Made by a program: the position numbers and the translations under genes. A stretch of 64,000 nt of DNA from Fremontodendron californicum (Eukaryota; Streptophyta; Magnoliopsida; Malvales; Malvaceae), in the NCBI GenBank assembly GCA_030761205.1, contig JAULJL010000018.1:11614501-11678500 (forward strand), given 5' to 3'. Of this stretch, positions 22,636-34,075 are shown in pieces. The notes under the pieces are model-generated. The model saw only the letters and a program-made list of their open reading frames with translations, searched no databases and was not told the DNA's origin. Each line of letters begins with the position of its first letter. The stretch's first letter is position 1.

Positions 22636-25600
22636 TATGAAAATGAAAATGTGTGACATAGTAAAGATGACATGAAATAATCTAAATGAAATGATATAAC
22701 CTAAGTGTCATAATATATTTTAAGTGAAATGAATATAACCCAAGTGACATAATATATTCTAAATGAAATGAATAACCTAGGTGACATGAAATGATATGAA
22801 ACATAAAATAATATTTTCATGAAATATGCATCAAAATAAAAATAATAATGCATGAACATAATAAATGCTAAATGATGTGACAAAAATAAATGATTAAATA
22901 AAAAGCATAGAGTAACATAAAATATTCAAAACCATATAACAAACAACATAACACCAAAAAATATAAATCAAAATAACAACAATACCATAGAAATTATCAT
23001 AGCAAACATAACATATAATATAGTATGCATGAATATGGAAAATGCAATGCATGAGAATGTATTTTTCCCTTTAATTAAGGAAATCCGTATATCTAAAAAG
23101 ATATCCGGATAGCTTAAAAAAATACATCAAATTAAATTTTCTAAAATCAAAATACTTTGTGATTGTTTGAAAACAATTTTGAAAAACTTAGATTAAAAAA
23201 TAAAAACCTAGCTAAACCCTTTTTAAATGGCTCTAATTTCCTAAGTTTAAAATCTCAGACTTGACCACCTTAACCCGAGGTTTATAAAATCATTTTTAGA
23301 GTTTAAAAAGACTTAGAAACTACCCTAAGACAATAACTAAACTTCCTAATCAGCCCCATCTAAGTAACTTAATCAAAACAGATAAATGAATTTTCTTCAA
23401 ATTCAAATCTGACTCCACTATCTAGTTCTAGAACACGATTTTTTAATCTATTTTAAAAAATTCAAAAAAATCTAAAAACAATACTGGAGACTCAAAACAT
23501 GTAAAACTACAAAGGAAAAAATTGACTTAATTTTTTGATTAAAGATGACTACCCAGAAAAATAGGGAAAGTACAAGTACTGGGTGAAAAAAACTGTTTTG
23601 GCAAAACACATTTTTTTTTTGTCTTTGATAAAATCATTTAAAAATCAAAGTAAAAATATTAGAGACTCTCCTAAAGACTCACAAAACAGTAGCTAACACT
23701 TTTGAAAAGTTAGACAAAAATTGGCTAAGTAAAAAAAAAAAATCACAGAGGTAGAATAATCAATTTCACAACTCTTTAATTTTCCACAAGTATGCTCAAA
23801 ATGAACATGACATTGAACCATTGATTGGTCTAAGTCATAAATCATGTGGCATGACATGAAATGCATGAAAATACAGCAAATATGATGCATGAAATGCATG
23901 AAAATACAGCAAATATGATGCATGAAATGCATGATTTAAAACCTAAATGACATAGAAAATGCATGGCATCAATAAGATGACCTAGACCTAACATGAATTT
24001 GCATGGCAATTAATGCAACCTAGGTCTAAAATGCATGAAATGCAAGATAATGCAAATACAACCTAAAACTAAAGAATGCATGGCAAATACACAAACATAT
24101 AGCATGCTTAAACAAAATACATAACAACAAATCATGGAAATACAAACCTATCAACTAGCATAATAAAAATACACACACAAAGCTTAGAAAACGGCGGTAG
24201 CCGAATGGTTAAATGAACATGGCATTTTCACAAACACTTATCATACTAACATGCAAAGCTAAAAAAATACTAAATCATGCAAACATAAAGTAAAGGCATG
24301 AATACCAATAGGCATTTTCACAAACACATGGATTAACAAAATGTTAATCATAAGCAAACTTAAACACTTTGAAAACAGAAAATCAAAAATGCAAGACAAG
24401 TAAAATAAACATGATAACAAGATAATAAACTCAACACCAGAACAAAACAAGCTTCATATTTTTTGTATTTGAAGAAGATTTAAAGCATCAAAACTTGTTA
24501 AACACCACTAATAACATGAAATAAAAAAGCAAAATAGCAACTATGCAAAAAAAAAAAAAAAAAGGGCCATTTAGCCACCCCAAAAACAAGAGAAAAAAAA
24601 AATTCAAAAGCTTTTTACAAGAAAGTATCAAGAAGGAACTTGAAGAAGAAAATTAAAAACACTTATTTTAAAATAAAATTCAAAAGAAACTCACCAAAAA
24701 TTCAATGAAAATAGAAAAATCAAGAATGGAAATGCAAGGAAAGTATAAGAGTATAGTGCTTTAAGCAACCTCTCAAAGCTATATTGCAAGCCTTTCTTCC
24801 TCTTCCTTTCTTTTCCTTTCTAATATTTTCTTTTTTGCCTTTCAAAATATAGAGAAAATCAGCCAAACAAGTGTGTGAATGAGTGAAAATGAATGAGAGA
24901 GCCCCCTTCCCTCTATAGTGGCTAGTTGGTCTCATTCTAGAAGCTAGGTGGTTATTTTTTATCTCATCCAATGGCTATCCTTCAAGATGCCTTCTATGTA
25001 AAATTTCACCATTGGATCAGATCTGATCAGCCCTTGAATTATTATGTCATAAAGATGTCATAAATATGCTCTCTCTCCAACCGTTGGTCCATGTGTTGCA
25101 AATTCAAAGGCTTGATCACAAAAAATAACTACATTCCTCTTCATTGTTGGCCTTTTGATTAAAAATAAAAAAATATCTGCCCACCAATGGGCCTTGGTCG
25201 GCTGACCCCTCATCTTCCAGCCCATGCTTCATTTTTTTTAAAAGCAAAAATAGCCATTTTCGGTTTCTTGGGTAAAATGACCTTTTTGACCCCCGAACCT
25301 AAATAAATAGCAAACGGACTCCAAATTAAAAATTTCTTTCTTTAATACTTATGAAATAATAAAAAACTGAATTCTAGAAATTTTCAAAATTTTTCGAACC
25401 CATTTGCTATTTATTTAGATTTTTTCTTCCAAAATTGCCCTTTATGCACCTGAACTTTCACCATTTTTAAACGAGCTCCAAATCCATATTTTTCTTCACC
25501 AATCTCTTTCAAATAATTTAAAAGTATGATATGGAAGTTTTCATAATTTTTGGAACTCATTTGGTATTTTTTTATGGATTTATCTACTTGAATTACTACA

Positions 25601-26430
25601 TAGTGGGCTCGGGATTTGGCCATTTTGCAAACGAACTCCGAACTCCGAATTTGGATTTTATTTTTCCAATCTCTTCCAAATAATTTAAGAATGTGATCTG
25701 AAAATTTTTAGAATTTTTGGAGCTCATTTGGTATTTTTTCGGGATTTATCTTCTTGAATTTCTGCATTAGGGACCCGAGATTTGGCCATTTTGCAAACGA
25801 ACTCCGAATCCAGATTTTCTTTCGCCAATCTCTTCGAAATGATTTAAGAATGAGATCTGCAAATTTTCAGACCTTTTGGAGTTCATTTTCTATTTTTCCC
25901 AAATTTCCCAATTTTGCCTTTTTGCCTCCAAAGCCCGATTTTGCTTAAAACAAGTTCGATTTTCAGATTTTCTTTTTCTGGGCTTTTGTCATATATTGAA
26001 TTGGAGTTGATCCAAAAATTCCCAATTTCTACGATCAAATTCCCTTCTGATTTGATTTTTCCTTTTTCTCACTGTCGGGAATTTCCTGATTTCCTCATTT
26101 TTTCGTTTTTTCTCCAATCTGCTATTTTCTTGGATTTTCTTCAAACTGAGCCTTGGGCTATCCTTGGTTACTCATTCCTCATCAATTAGGGGCTTTAGTT
26201 TTACCGAATTGGGCCATTTTTGCATCTTTTCGTAATTTCACCAAAATCCACATAAAACCCTAATTCTCAGTTTTCTTCCAGATTGACTTTTTATTCAGTT
26301 TTTCTTCCAAGTAGCTTCTCTATTACCCGTAGTCAGTGCTTATTTTTGATTTGGAACCTTCAATTTCGACCAATTTGATCGTTTAAGCATTTTTCTCCAA
26401 ATTTTCTAAACTAGGGTTTCCTTTCTAAAT
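21952..26430 (-). repeat. Truncated Ogre-type LTR
   Basis: It starts tgtcgtgacctaaaaaataa (one edge) and tracks LTR B closely, for example near 25080-25150 versus 59340-59400. It breaks off near 26430, after gggtttcctttcta, about 330 bases before the other edge would be reached, and joins 3' UTR-like sequence. The missing end includes the normal junction with the purine tract. The five bases outside (gattt) do not match those outside LTR B (ttgat), so pairing of these two LTRs is unproven. There is no coding content; an (AT)n run lies at about 22597-22632. Confidence 0.75.
22597..22632. repeat. (AT)n microsatellite
   Basis: About 18 uninterrupted AT units inside the LTR at a point where LTRs A and B have only a short A-rich stretch. 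It is therefore a local expansion in this copy. Confidence 0.9.
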
Positions 26431-26559
26431 TTGAAAAAGTTGTAAATTGATGATTTTGTCCTTAAATTGAGTTCCCTGACTAATCAAGGCTCAACCCATC
26501 TTAAGGAAAAGGGTTCGATTTCCAAGAGAAGAAATGATCTCGATGATGGTCTCGGGGTC

Positions 26560-27640
26560 TTAACATGTCTTGTTCTCAGCTGTGTTTAAAATTCTGGACA
26601 TCTCCTCCAGAAGCTTCGACTATCACCACCAAAGACTTGCTCATTTTTAAAACTGTAAAACTCTGAATATCTCCACCAGAGGCTTCGACTATCACCACCA
26701 AAGACTTTCTACCTTTTCAATTTTTTTTTTTTAAAACTCTGGATATCTCCACAGAGGCTTCGGTTGTCCTTACCAAAGACTTTTTTTTTTTTTTTTAAAA
26801 CTATAAAACCCTGGATATCTTCTCAGAGGCTTCGGCCATCACTACCAAAGACTTTCTCCCTTTACAAAAATTTTAAAACTCTGGATATCTCCACAGAGGC
26901 TTCGACTATCACTACCAAAGACTTTCTCCCTTTTCAAAAAATTTTAAACTCAGGATATCTCCATAGAGGCTTCGGTTTTCATCACCAAAGACTTTCTCTT
27001 TTTTTAAAACTATAAAACCCTGGATATTGGTTCTTGAAAACATGTTGAAGATTATAGCTGAAAGCTCTGAGAAGGGATGCAAATGCTTCTAGTGCAAATG
27101 TAGACATTAAATAAGATGCAAATGTCTTTGATGCAAAGGTAAATGACTTGATTTGATGCAAATGTTTCTTGATGCAGATGTTGAATAAAATTTTGGGTAT
27201 CTCCTCCAGAAGCTTCGGCTATCACCACCAAAGGCTTGCTCATTTTTAAAACAGTAAAACCCTAGCTATCTCCTCAAGAGACTTCGGCTATCATCACCAA
27301 AGACTTTCTCATTTTTTAAAACTGTAAAACTCTGGGTAACTCCTCCAGAACAAGATTTCTCATTGTTCAAAAATTATAAAACCCTGGATATCTCTACCAA
27401 AGGCTTCAGCTATCACCACCGAAGACTTGTTTACTTTTAAAAATTGTAAAATTCTAGATATCCCCTCCAGAAGCTTTGGCTATCACCACCAAAGGTTTGC
27501 TAATTGTAAAATTCTTGGTAACTCCTCCAGACGCTTCGGCTATCACCACCAAAGACTTTCTCATTTTAAAACTATGTAAAATTCTGGGTATCTCCTCCAG
27601 AAGCTTCAGCTATCACCACCAACGACTTGCTCATTTTTAA
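26560..27640. repeat. Minisatellite, units of about 65-72 bp
   Basis: More than a dozen imperfect units around gcttcggctatcaccaccaa, agactttctc, a T/A-rich stretch, and ctctggatatctcc. It is interrupted at 27035-27185 by a short run of the next minisatellite. Related words such as cctcgacgatggtctcgggg appear just before it at 26536, linking it to the 72-bp array in B. Confidence 0.75.
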
Positions 27641-27659
27641 ACATTATTGAAAATTATAC

Positions 27660-28130
27660 CCAAAAGCTTTGAGAGAGGATGCAAATGCAAATGTCTTTAA
27701 CAAGATGCTCATGCTTCATCGTGCAAATGTAAATGGCTTGGATTGATGTAAATGCTTCTTGGTGCAAATGGCTTGGATTGATGCACATGCTTGCAGATAC
27801 AGATGCTTCATGATGCAAATGCGAATGGCTTAGATTGATGCACATGCTTCTTGATGCAGATGCCTCTACTAATCATGTTCTTGTAAGTGGTTTATGAATA
27901 GTGTAACTGCAGTTACCACACAATAATGAAAATGCAATGGTTCTAGAAATGATGTAATTGCTTGAGATGACGCAATATGCAAATATCCATGGAGGATGTA
28001 AATGTAAAGGTAAAATGCAGATGCTTATGGAATAGTGCCAATGCAAATACCCATGAATGATGCAAATGCTTGCCGACACTGTGTAGATGCAAAAAGCTCA
28101 ATAAAGAAATGAGTGCTCATGAGTGATGCA
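27660..28130. repeat. Minisatellite of gatgcaaatgcttc words
   Basis: Irregular units of about 22 to 30 bases based on tgatgcaaatgcttcttgat and related text. A short outlier of the same words lies at 27070-27185. It is noncoding; small open frames across it are repetitive and not gene-like. Confidence 0.7.
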
Positions 28131-28920
28131 AATGCCCCCGATTGTTTTTCTAGACTTTGGCTTAGCCTTTCAAATTCATTTTTCTTCTTCAAATCAGAGT
28201 ATATCTTCAACTCCTTTTTTCAATCTTTGGCTATTCTTTTTGCCCCATCAATTTTCAAACTTTCATCAACAGAGGTCTGAACCGGGTTCTATTTCTTCTT
28301 CTCATATCTGGAAGTCAAGACCTATCCTAGTAGTTCTATCCCTTTGGGTTAGAAAAACCCTTGTCTCATGTCAACATCAAAATTGGGTATTTGAAAAAAA
28401 AAAATCTTTATTTGTTTTCTCATTTTGAAAACTTCTAAACAAAAAATATTAACCCTACAGTTTGTGATGTACAAATCTTTTGAAGACTGATGATCATTGT
28501 TAGAAATTTCTCTAAGTGTCAATCTGGGTTCTTTTCAACTGGGATTGGCAAGGCTTGGTATAACAAGATTCTGGCTTTTCCAAGAAAACTTCTTAACAAA
28601 AATGTATGTCCCTTCTAGGCTCACAAATGGAACAGGTTTATAGATCACGAATTCATTGAGAAACCAAGCAATTTCAACATTCTTTTAGTTTCCATATCAA
28701 GGCATTTTGACAAGCGTCAAGATTAGCCGGAATGTTTAAACGGGAAAGTTTAATCTTGGAGGAAAAAAGTCTCAGTTTTTGAAATCAATCCTCCGAATGA
28801 GGGCTAACAAATTGGGAGGTTCAGGAATTCCTAGATGTTCCTTGATGACCACTTCTTTAAAATGACCTTCTCTTTCGTGGTATCAGCACTATCATGGATG
28901 GCATCAAAAATTTCCATTTT

Positions 28921-28957
28921 ACTCTAGATCGCCCTTTTTGGGTTTTCGCCCTAGAGT
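28921..28957 (-). other. 3' UTR stem-loop of element C
   Basis: Arms actctag (28921-28927) and ctagagt (28951-28957) are perfectly complementary over seven bases. They enclose gccctttttgggttttcgcc, nearly the same core as the A and B hairpins, whose arms have other sequences. This is the best evidence in the window that pairing rather than sequence is preserved. Confidence 0.6.
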
Positions 28958-30546
28958 CTCATTCTTTCCATTTTTCTTCTTTTTTATTGTTTTACCATGC
29001 ACTTGAGATTCTAAATTCTTCCATAGTGAAATGATAATTCGATAAGATGGGATGGTATAAAATATGTGGAAAAAACCCTTCAAATTAAATATTCATGCTT
29101 GATCAAAATGGACTTTTAAAGCACGTAATGTAGGCCATGGTTTGGGGTTCAGAAAGAAAGGATAAATGGGGGCAAAATATGTGTTTAAGGATAATCAGAT
29201 CAAGGATCATTTTTTTGAGGAAGATACCCTTTGAAACATTTGCCCCTTTTGGAAATTTCTTCTTCTTTTTTTTTTTTTTTTTCCTTTTGGCTTTCATTTG
29301 CCATACTTTTTTCACATTTTCTCTGTTTTTGTTTTTCTTTTGCATCTATATTCTGACAGAGTGAACCCATATTTATTCGGGACTCAATTTGCTTTGTATC
29401 TGTCTTTGAGTTAGGACTCATTTCTCAGTGATCCTTCCTCGCATTTTCCCTCCAGTGTAGAGGGTGATCCTTGATCAGGGTTTAAAGAAGAAAGAATTCG
29501 TTCGGCTCAAAAAGGGTGACTATGGATAATTTTTTTTTATAGGGACATGAAAGATGGCCATTTATCATGTCAAGCACGAATATTCACATTGAAAAGAAAT
29601 CCCCAGGGGGAATAGATAATCAAATTTTTATTTTGCACTTTGGAATCATTCGAATTCTGATATGCATGATATCACAATTTTTCTTTTTTCTTTTTTTGGT
29701 CGCATGCCCCACTTATTCATGCGTTAGTCCTATCCTTTTTCACCAAATATCCATCATTTCCACACATGATGCCCCAATTTGATTATCCATGAGAATTTGT
29801 ATCAACGAGGAACATAGCAAGTTTAGGTCTATTTTGAAAAGGCTGAGTTTCAATTCTGAGTTCTTCGAAGAGACAAGGAAAAAGACCCAAAAATGGGTTT
29901 TCTCTGGGACATGGGATAATCTAGTTTAATAATTGTGTCCCAGGGTGTCAATCATGAAGTGATGTTTGGGTAATTAGTGTTTTGTGGTTGTTGGAAAAGG
30001 CATGAATGGTTTTAGCACAACCTTGACACACATCGAATTATCAAGATCTAGATTCTTAAAAGAATGTCTCATTTGTTTGAATTTCAAGGAATTCGAAAAA
30101 ATTTCAAAAAGTTCGTTCCTTTGTTCATAGCCTAGACTAGGATCTACATCTTTGCTTATTCTATAATGAAATGGTTTTATGAGGTTCAATCATTCATATT
30201 CCTTGAAGCATTAGGTTTTCCAAGTGGTCCCGGTTCAAAGGACTTAGGCATAGGAAAGCCTAAAAGAGAGAAAGTGTTAGGTCATTTCTAACAATAATCA
30301 TCAATATTCTTGAGACTGTCCATTATTTCATGTGAAAACCCCTTATTATTGTTTACCACAAATTTTCATGAAGTTTCATTCATTTTCATTTTTCCTTTTT
30401 TTCATTTTTTTTTGCCAATTCAAATGAGTGTTAAAATATAATGAAAACAAAACATTCAAATTCAAAATTTATTTATTTCATGTAAATGTCAACATGATAC
30501 AAGTGCTTTCATCATCATAGTATAGGCATCAAAAATCCTAATATGA

Positions 30547-31962
30547 TTATGCACCATGTTTCTTATGACACTTGGCTTTCCCATCTTCAAAACTTATCGA
30601 ACCAGCCTTGATGAGATCCCTGATCTTGTACTTCAAAGCGGGGCAGCTCTCTGTTGAGTGACCTTGATTGCCAGAATGATAACCACAACACTCATTCACA
30701 TCATACCAGCTCAGATAAGGGGGCTTCAGAGGCTCTAATTGCATGGGTGTCACAAGGTAATTCTGGATGAGTTGAAGTAGTAGCTCACTGTATGTCACAG
30801 GAATAGAGTCAACCTGATTTCTTTCTCACTTTTTATGCCCCCTTCAATTATTCCCAAGGGTTTTAGATTGATAGACATATGTAAATTCTGGTTCGGTTGC
30901 AGTCATTGGTTGGTAAGGATAAGCACCTTGAGAGACATTGTTCAAGGTAGGGTAGAATGGCTGATACGAGGAGAATTGGGGAGGTGGGGCAAAGCCTTCC
31001 ACAACTTAGGCATCTTTCTTTTTCTTTTCAGATGCCCCATTTCTCTCAGCATTGGGTGTTTCTTCTCCTTCAAGTTTCCCATCCTTGATAGCATTCTCAA
31101 TCATCCTTGATTGCATTGGGTGTTTCGTAGTGGTGTTGCCGACAAGTATATCATAGTACGGGGCCTGCAGTGTATTCACAAAAAGGACAATGGTTTCTTT
31201 CTGAGTTAAGGGCGGTTGTACTTGGGCGGCCATGCTCATCCATCGTTGCGCATATTCTTTGAAGCTTTCGGTAGCTCTTTTCTGCATATTTTGCAAGGTG
31301 AGACGGTCAGGCGCCATGTCGGTCATATGCTTGTACTGGTTTAGAAAAGCCCTAGCCAGGTCATTCCAAGAGCGAATCTGATCCTTGCTCAACTGACTAT
31401 ACCACCTAATTGCGAACCCGCTGAGGCTATCCTGAAAGCAATGAATCAAAAGCTTATCATTATCTATATGACACGTCATCTTTCGGCAGAACATAGTGAT
31501 ATGGGCTGACGGATCGGTCGTCCCATCATATTTCACAAAGTCAGGGATCTTGAACTTAGGGGGAATGACTAAATCGAGGACCAAACATCGTTCTTTCTCA
31601 TCTAAACTCCCAAATACATTTGTATTTTCTACTGCCCGGAGCCTTTCATCTAACAACTAATATTTCCCTTGGGAATCTGCCAACTCAGCCTCATTCGACT
31701 CAACCATTTTCAATTTTGCCTGTTCAACTGGATTATCTAAGTTCAAGGTGTTACTGAGGTTAACTGTGTTCTGGCCATCCAACATCATGCCCTCACTCTG
31801 ACCCTTTTGTGCCTCTAACCCTTCTATGGCGGCCAAGTTTTCAATGTATCCTTTTCTCTTGATTACGGCAGACATCAGCTCCATCAATTTAGTCATTTGA
31901 TCTTTAGATTCTGCTTGAGACTTTGCTAGTTGTTCTCGCAATTCTTCTTGTACCATTTCCAT
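30547..31962 (-). pseudogene. Gag of element C (stop in linker, frameshifted, no pol)
   Basis: Minus strand. The N-terminal coiled-coil part (31962-31657) ends in a TAG at 31657-31659; in the same frame the capsid part follows (31656-31006). The related copies read CAG (Gln) at that point, so this is a single C to T change. The capsid shows PPKFKIPDFVKYDGTTDPSA, LIHCFQDSLSGFAIRWYSQL and SFKEYAQRWMSMAAQVQPPL. The zinc-finger segment (30798-30547) has CGYHSGNQGHSTESC. Protease, RT and integrase are absent; 3' UTR follows directly. It is either a deletion derivative or a non-autonomous gag-only family. Confidence 0.8.
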
Positions 31963-32854
31963 TTTTCCTTTCGGGCAACTTGTTCATTCTCCATAGCACT
32001 AGCCTGTATTAAAAGGGTACTCAGTACTTCTTATACCTCTGATTTGAAATGGAAATTCTTTCAAAGACTCTTAAAGCCAAGCCAACTTCTGTTTTATTTC
32101 CCCAAATGTATGTCATGAATGCAATTTAGTGCATGTGAAGCCTAAAAAACAATATGATGTATGGACATGTACAGTGGAAACATGCTAACCGTGTATGTAA
32201 TAAATGCAATCACGATACCAACATGCTGCAAGCAAAGAATAATCAAATCAATGCATGGATATATGCAATGAATGACCATGTATATTTCAGCATATTTCCC
32301 ATTGAATGATCATATACACTATGAATGCAACACAATGTCAAATATGATGCATGTAAACAATGAATGATTGACACAGAGTATATACAAAGAAATTCACGCT
32401 GACCATGTGTGTCATGAACGCGACCTAATGCTAACATGATGTATGTAATAAGCAAAGTAGTGCATGAACATATACAGAAAAATCATGTTGACTATGTTTG
32501 TCATGAATACCACCTGATGCTACCAAGATGCATGTATGAAAGTATGGTATGACAAATAATTGATCGGTTGCAAAATGAAAAGGGGAAGATATCACGGAGG
32601 AAATAAAAAATTAGAGGAACTTAATCATCAACATCTCATAAATTTGAAGCACAACCAATTCATTCCCATATAAACGTTCACAATGGTATAAACCATGTTT
32701 ACAAAATCTGAGCAGTGGTTAAAACTGTCTTTTACAAGCACTTTATTTTTCCTAGCATCCTAAGGCTATAAGAGCCGACTACTGAAAAAGTGAAATCCTA
32801 CTACATCATATCAGACCGATGTCCTTCTACATCATTGTTGTAGATCTCCCAATC
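31963..32854. other. Noncoding spacer upstream of gag C
   Basis: About 890 bases with no credible gene. It is rich in catgaatgcaa, gatgcatgta and related words, like the ATGAATGA-type spacers upstream of gag in A and B. The bases 31963-32015 still resemble the first codons of gag (text around tctccatagcactagcctgt), which are frameshifted here. Confidence 0.5.
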
Positions 32855-33043
32855 CTAATTACCCTTTTCTAGTCCTCTATCAATCAGTGTTGTTGGATCC
32901 AACCACTTGGCATCTATAAGGGATTGTACTTTGTTCTTGAGTGCAATTAAGTGCTCAATGCTATGCCCAAAAGTTCCACAGTGATAATCACATCTTGCAT
33001 TCGAATTATGCCAGTTGGGGTATGGTGGTGACAGGGGTTTCAA
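32855..33043 (-). pseudogene. Orphan gag zinc-finger fragment
   Basis: A 62-codon minus-strand frame begins MKPLSPPYPNWHNSNARCDY and continues HCGTFGHSIEHLIALKNKVQSL, similar to the first zinc finger of gag in A (CAYHVGIQGHSIEDC). The final Cys is replaced by Leu. It abuts the end of the 3' UTR of B at about 33050, so it marks a recombination or deletion junction between B and a C-like element. Confidence 0.65.
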
Positions 33044-33255
33044 CGCCGGTTAGTGAAATCACATGTAAAGGAAAGGGGAAAGGGGTATTCATTTTTTTTT
33101 TGTTGAAAAAGCTGTAAATTGAAGATATTGTCCTTAAATTGAATTCTTTGACTAATGAAGGCTCGACCCGTCTTGAGGAAACGGGTTCGATTTTAAAACA
33201 AAATATTTGACTCATTTAAAAAAAAGTAGAACGAGTTTTAAAACATAAAGAAATA

Positions 33256-34075
33256 CCTCGACGATGGGCTCGGGGCTCGACTCATTTGATAAAACATAAT
33301 GAATTCAATTTAAAATAAAAGGAAATACCTTGACGATAGTCTCGGGGCTCGACTCACTTGATAAAATAGAATGAATTCGATTTAAAACAAAAGGAAATAC
33401 CTCGACGATGGGCTCGGGGCTCGACTCATTTGATAAAACAGAATGAATTCGATTTAAAACAAAAGGAAATACCTCAACGATGGTCTCGGGGCTCGACTCA
33501 CTTGATAAAACGTAATGAATTCGATTTAAAACAAATGGAAATACCTCGACGATGGTCTCGCGGCTCGACTCACTTAATAAAACAGAATGAATTCGATTTA
33601 AAACAAAAGGAAATACCTCGACGATGGTCTCGAGGCTCGACTCACTTGATAAAACAAAATGAAATCGATTTAAAACAAAAGGAAATACCTCGACGATGGT
33701 CTCGGGGCTCGACTCACTTAATAAAACAGAATGAATTCGATTTAAAACAAAAGGAAATACTTCGACGATGGTCTCGGGGCTCGACTCACTTGATAAAACA
33801 TAATGAATTCGATTTAAAACAAAAGGAAATACCTCGACGATGGTCTCGAGGCTCGACTCACTTGATAAAACAGAATGAATTTGATTTAAAACAAAAGGAA
33901 ATACTAAGAATGATTCTAGGTTTGATTCACTTGGAAAAAAATAAATTTAACTTGAAAATGAAAGAAACATACCTTGACGGCGGTCTCGGGGCTCGACTTA
34001 CTTGAGAAGCAAAACGAGTTCGATTTGGAAAGAAAATACCTCGACGGTGATCTCAGGGCTCGACTCATTTGAGAA
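33256..34075. repeat. 72-bp tandem array in the 3' UTR of element B
   Basis: Nine nearly perfect units start at 33256, 33328, 33400, 33472, 33544, 33616, 33688, 33760 and 33832, each with cctcgacgatggtctcgggg and ataaaacagaatgaattcga. Degenerate units follow to about 34075. The spacing is exactly 72, a multiple of three, so one plus-strand frame stays open (33430-34005) and encodes a 24-residue repeat. The array lies antisense in a 3' UTR, and A (1-110) keeps only the degenerate edge in view. Confidence 0.9.

Larger units (their letters stand above)
26431..30546 (-). other. 3' UTR of gag-only element C, minisatellite-rich
   Basis: No gene is credible. It begins with ttgaaaaagttgtaaattga, shared with the 3' UTR of B at about 33103. 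Two minisatellite blocks follow (26560-27640 and 27660-28130). The part 28900-29700 then aligns with the 3' UTR of A (850-1600) and B (34880-35600), including aaagcacgtaatgtaggcca at 29118. It ends next to gag remnants, so pol is missing from C. Confidence 0.65.

Noticed and set aside
33256..33903. CRISPR-like array
   Set aside because: Units are adjacent copies of 72 bp with no unique spacers, and the sequence is plant retrotransposon UTR.
33430..34005. A 191-codon plus-strand open frame with 24-residue repeats
   Set aside because: It is wholly made by the 72-bp tandem array inside the 3' UTR of B, on the antisense strand, and A lacks an equivalent frame in view. Kept as an observation, not a gene.
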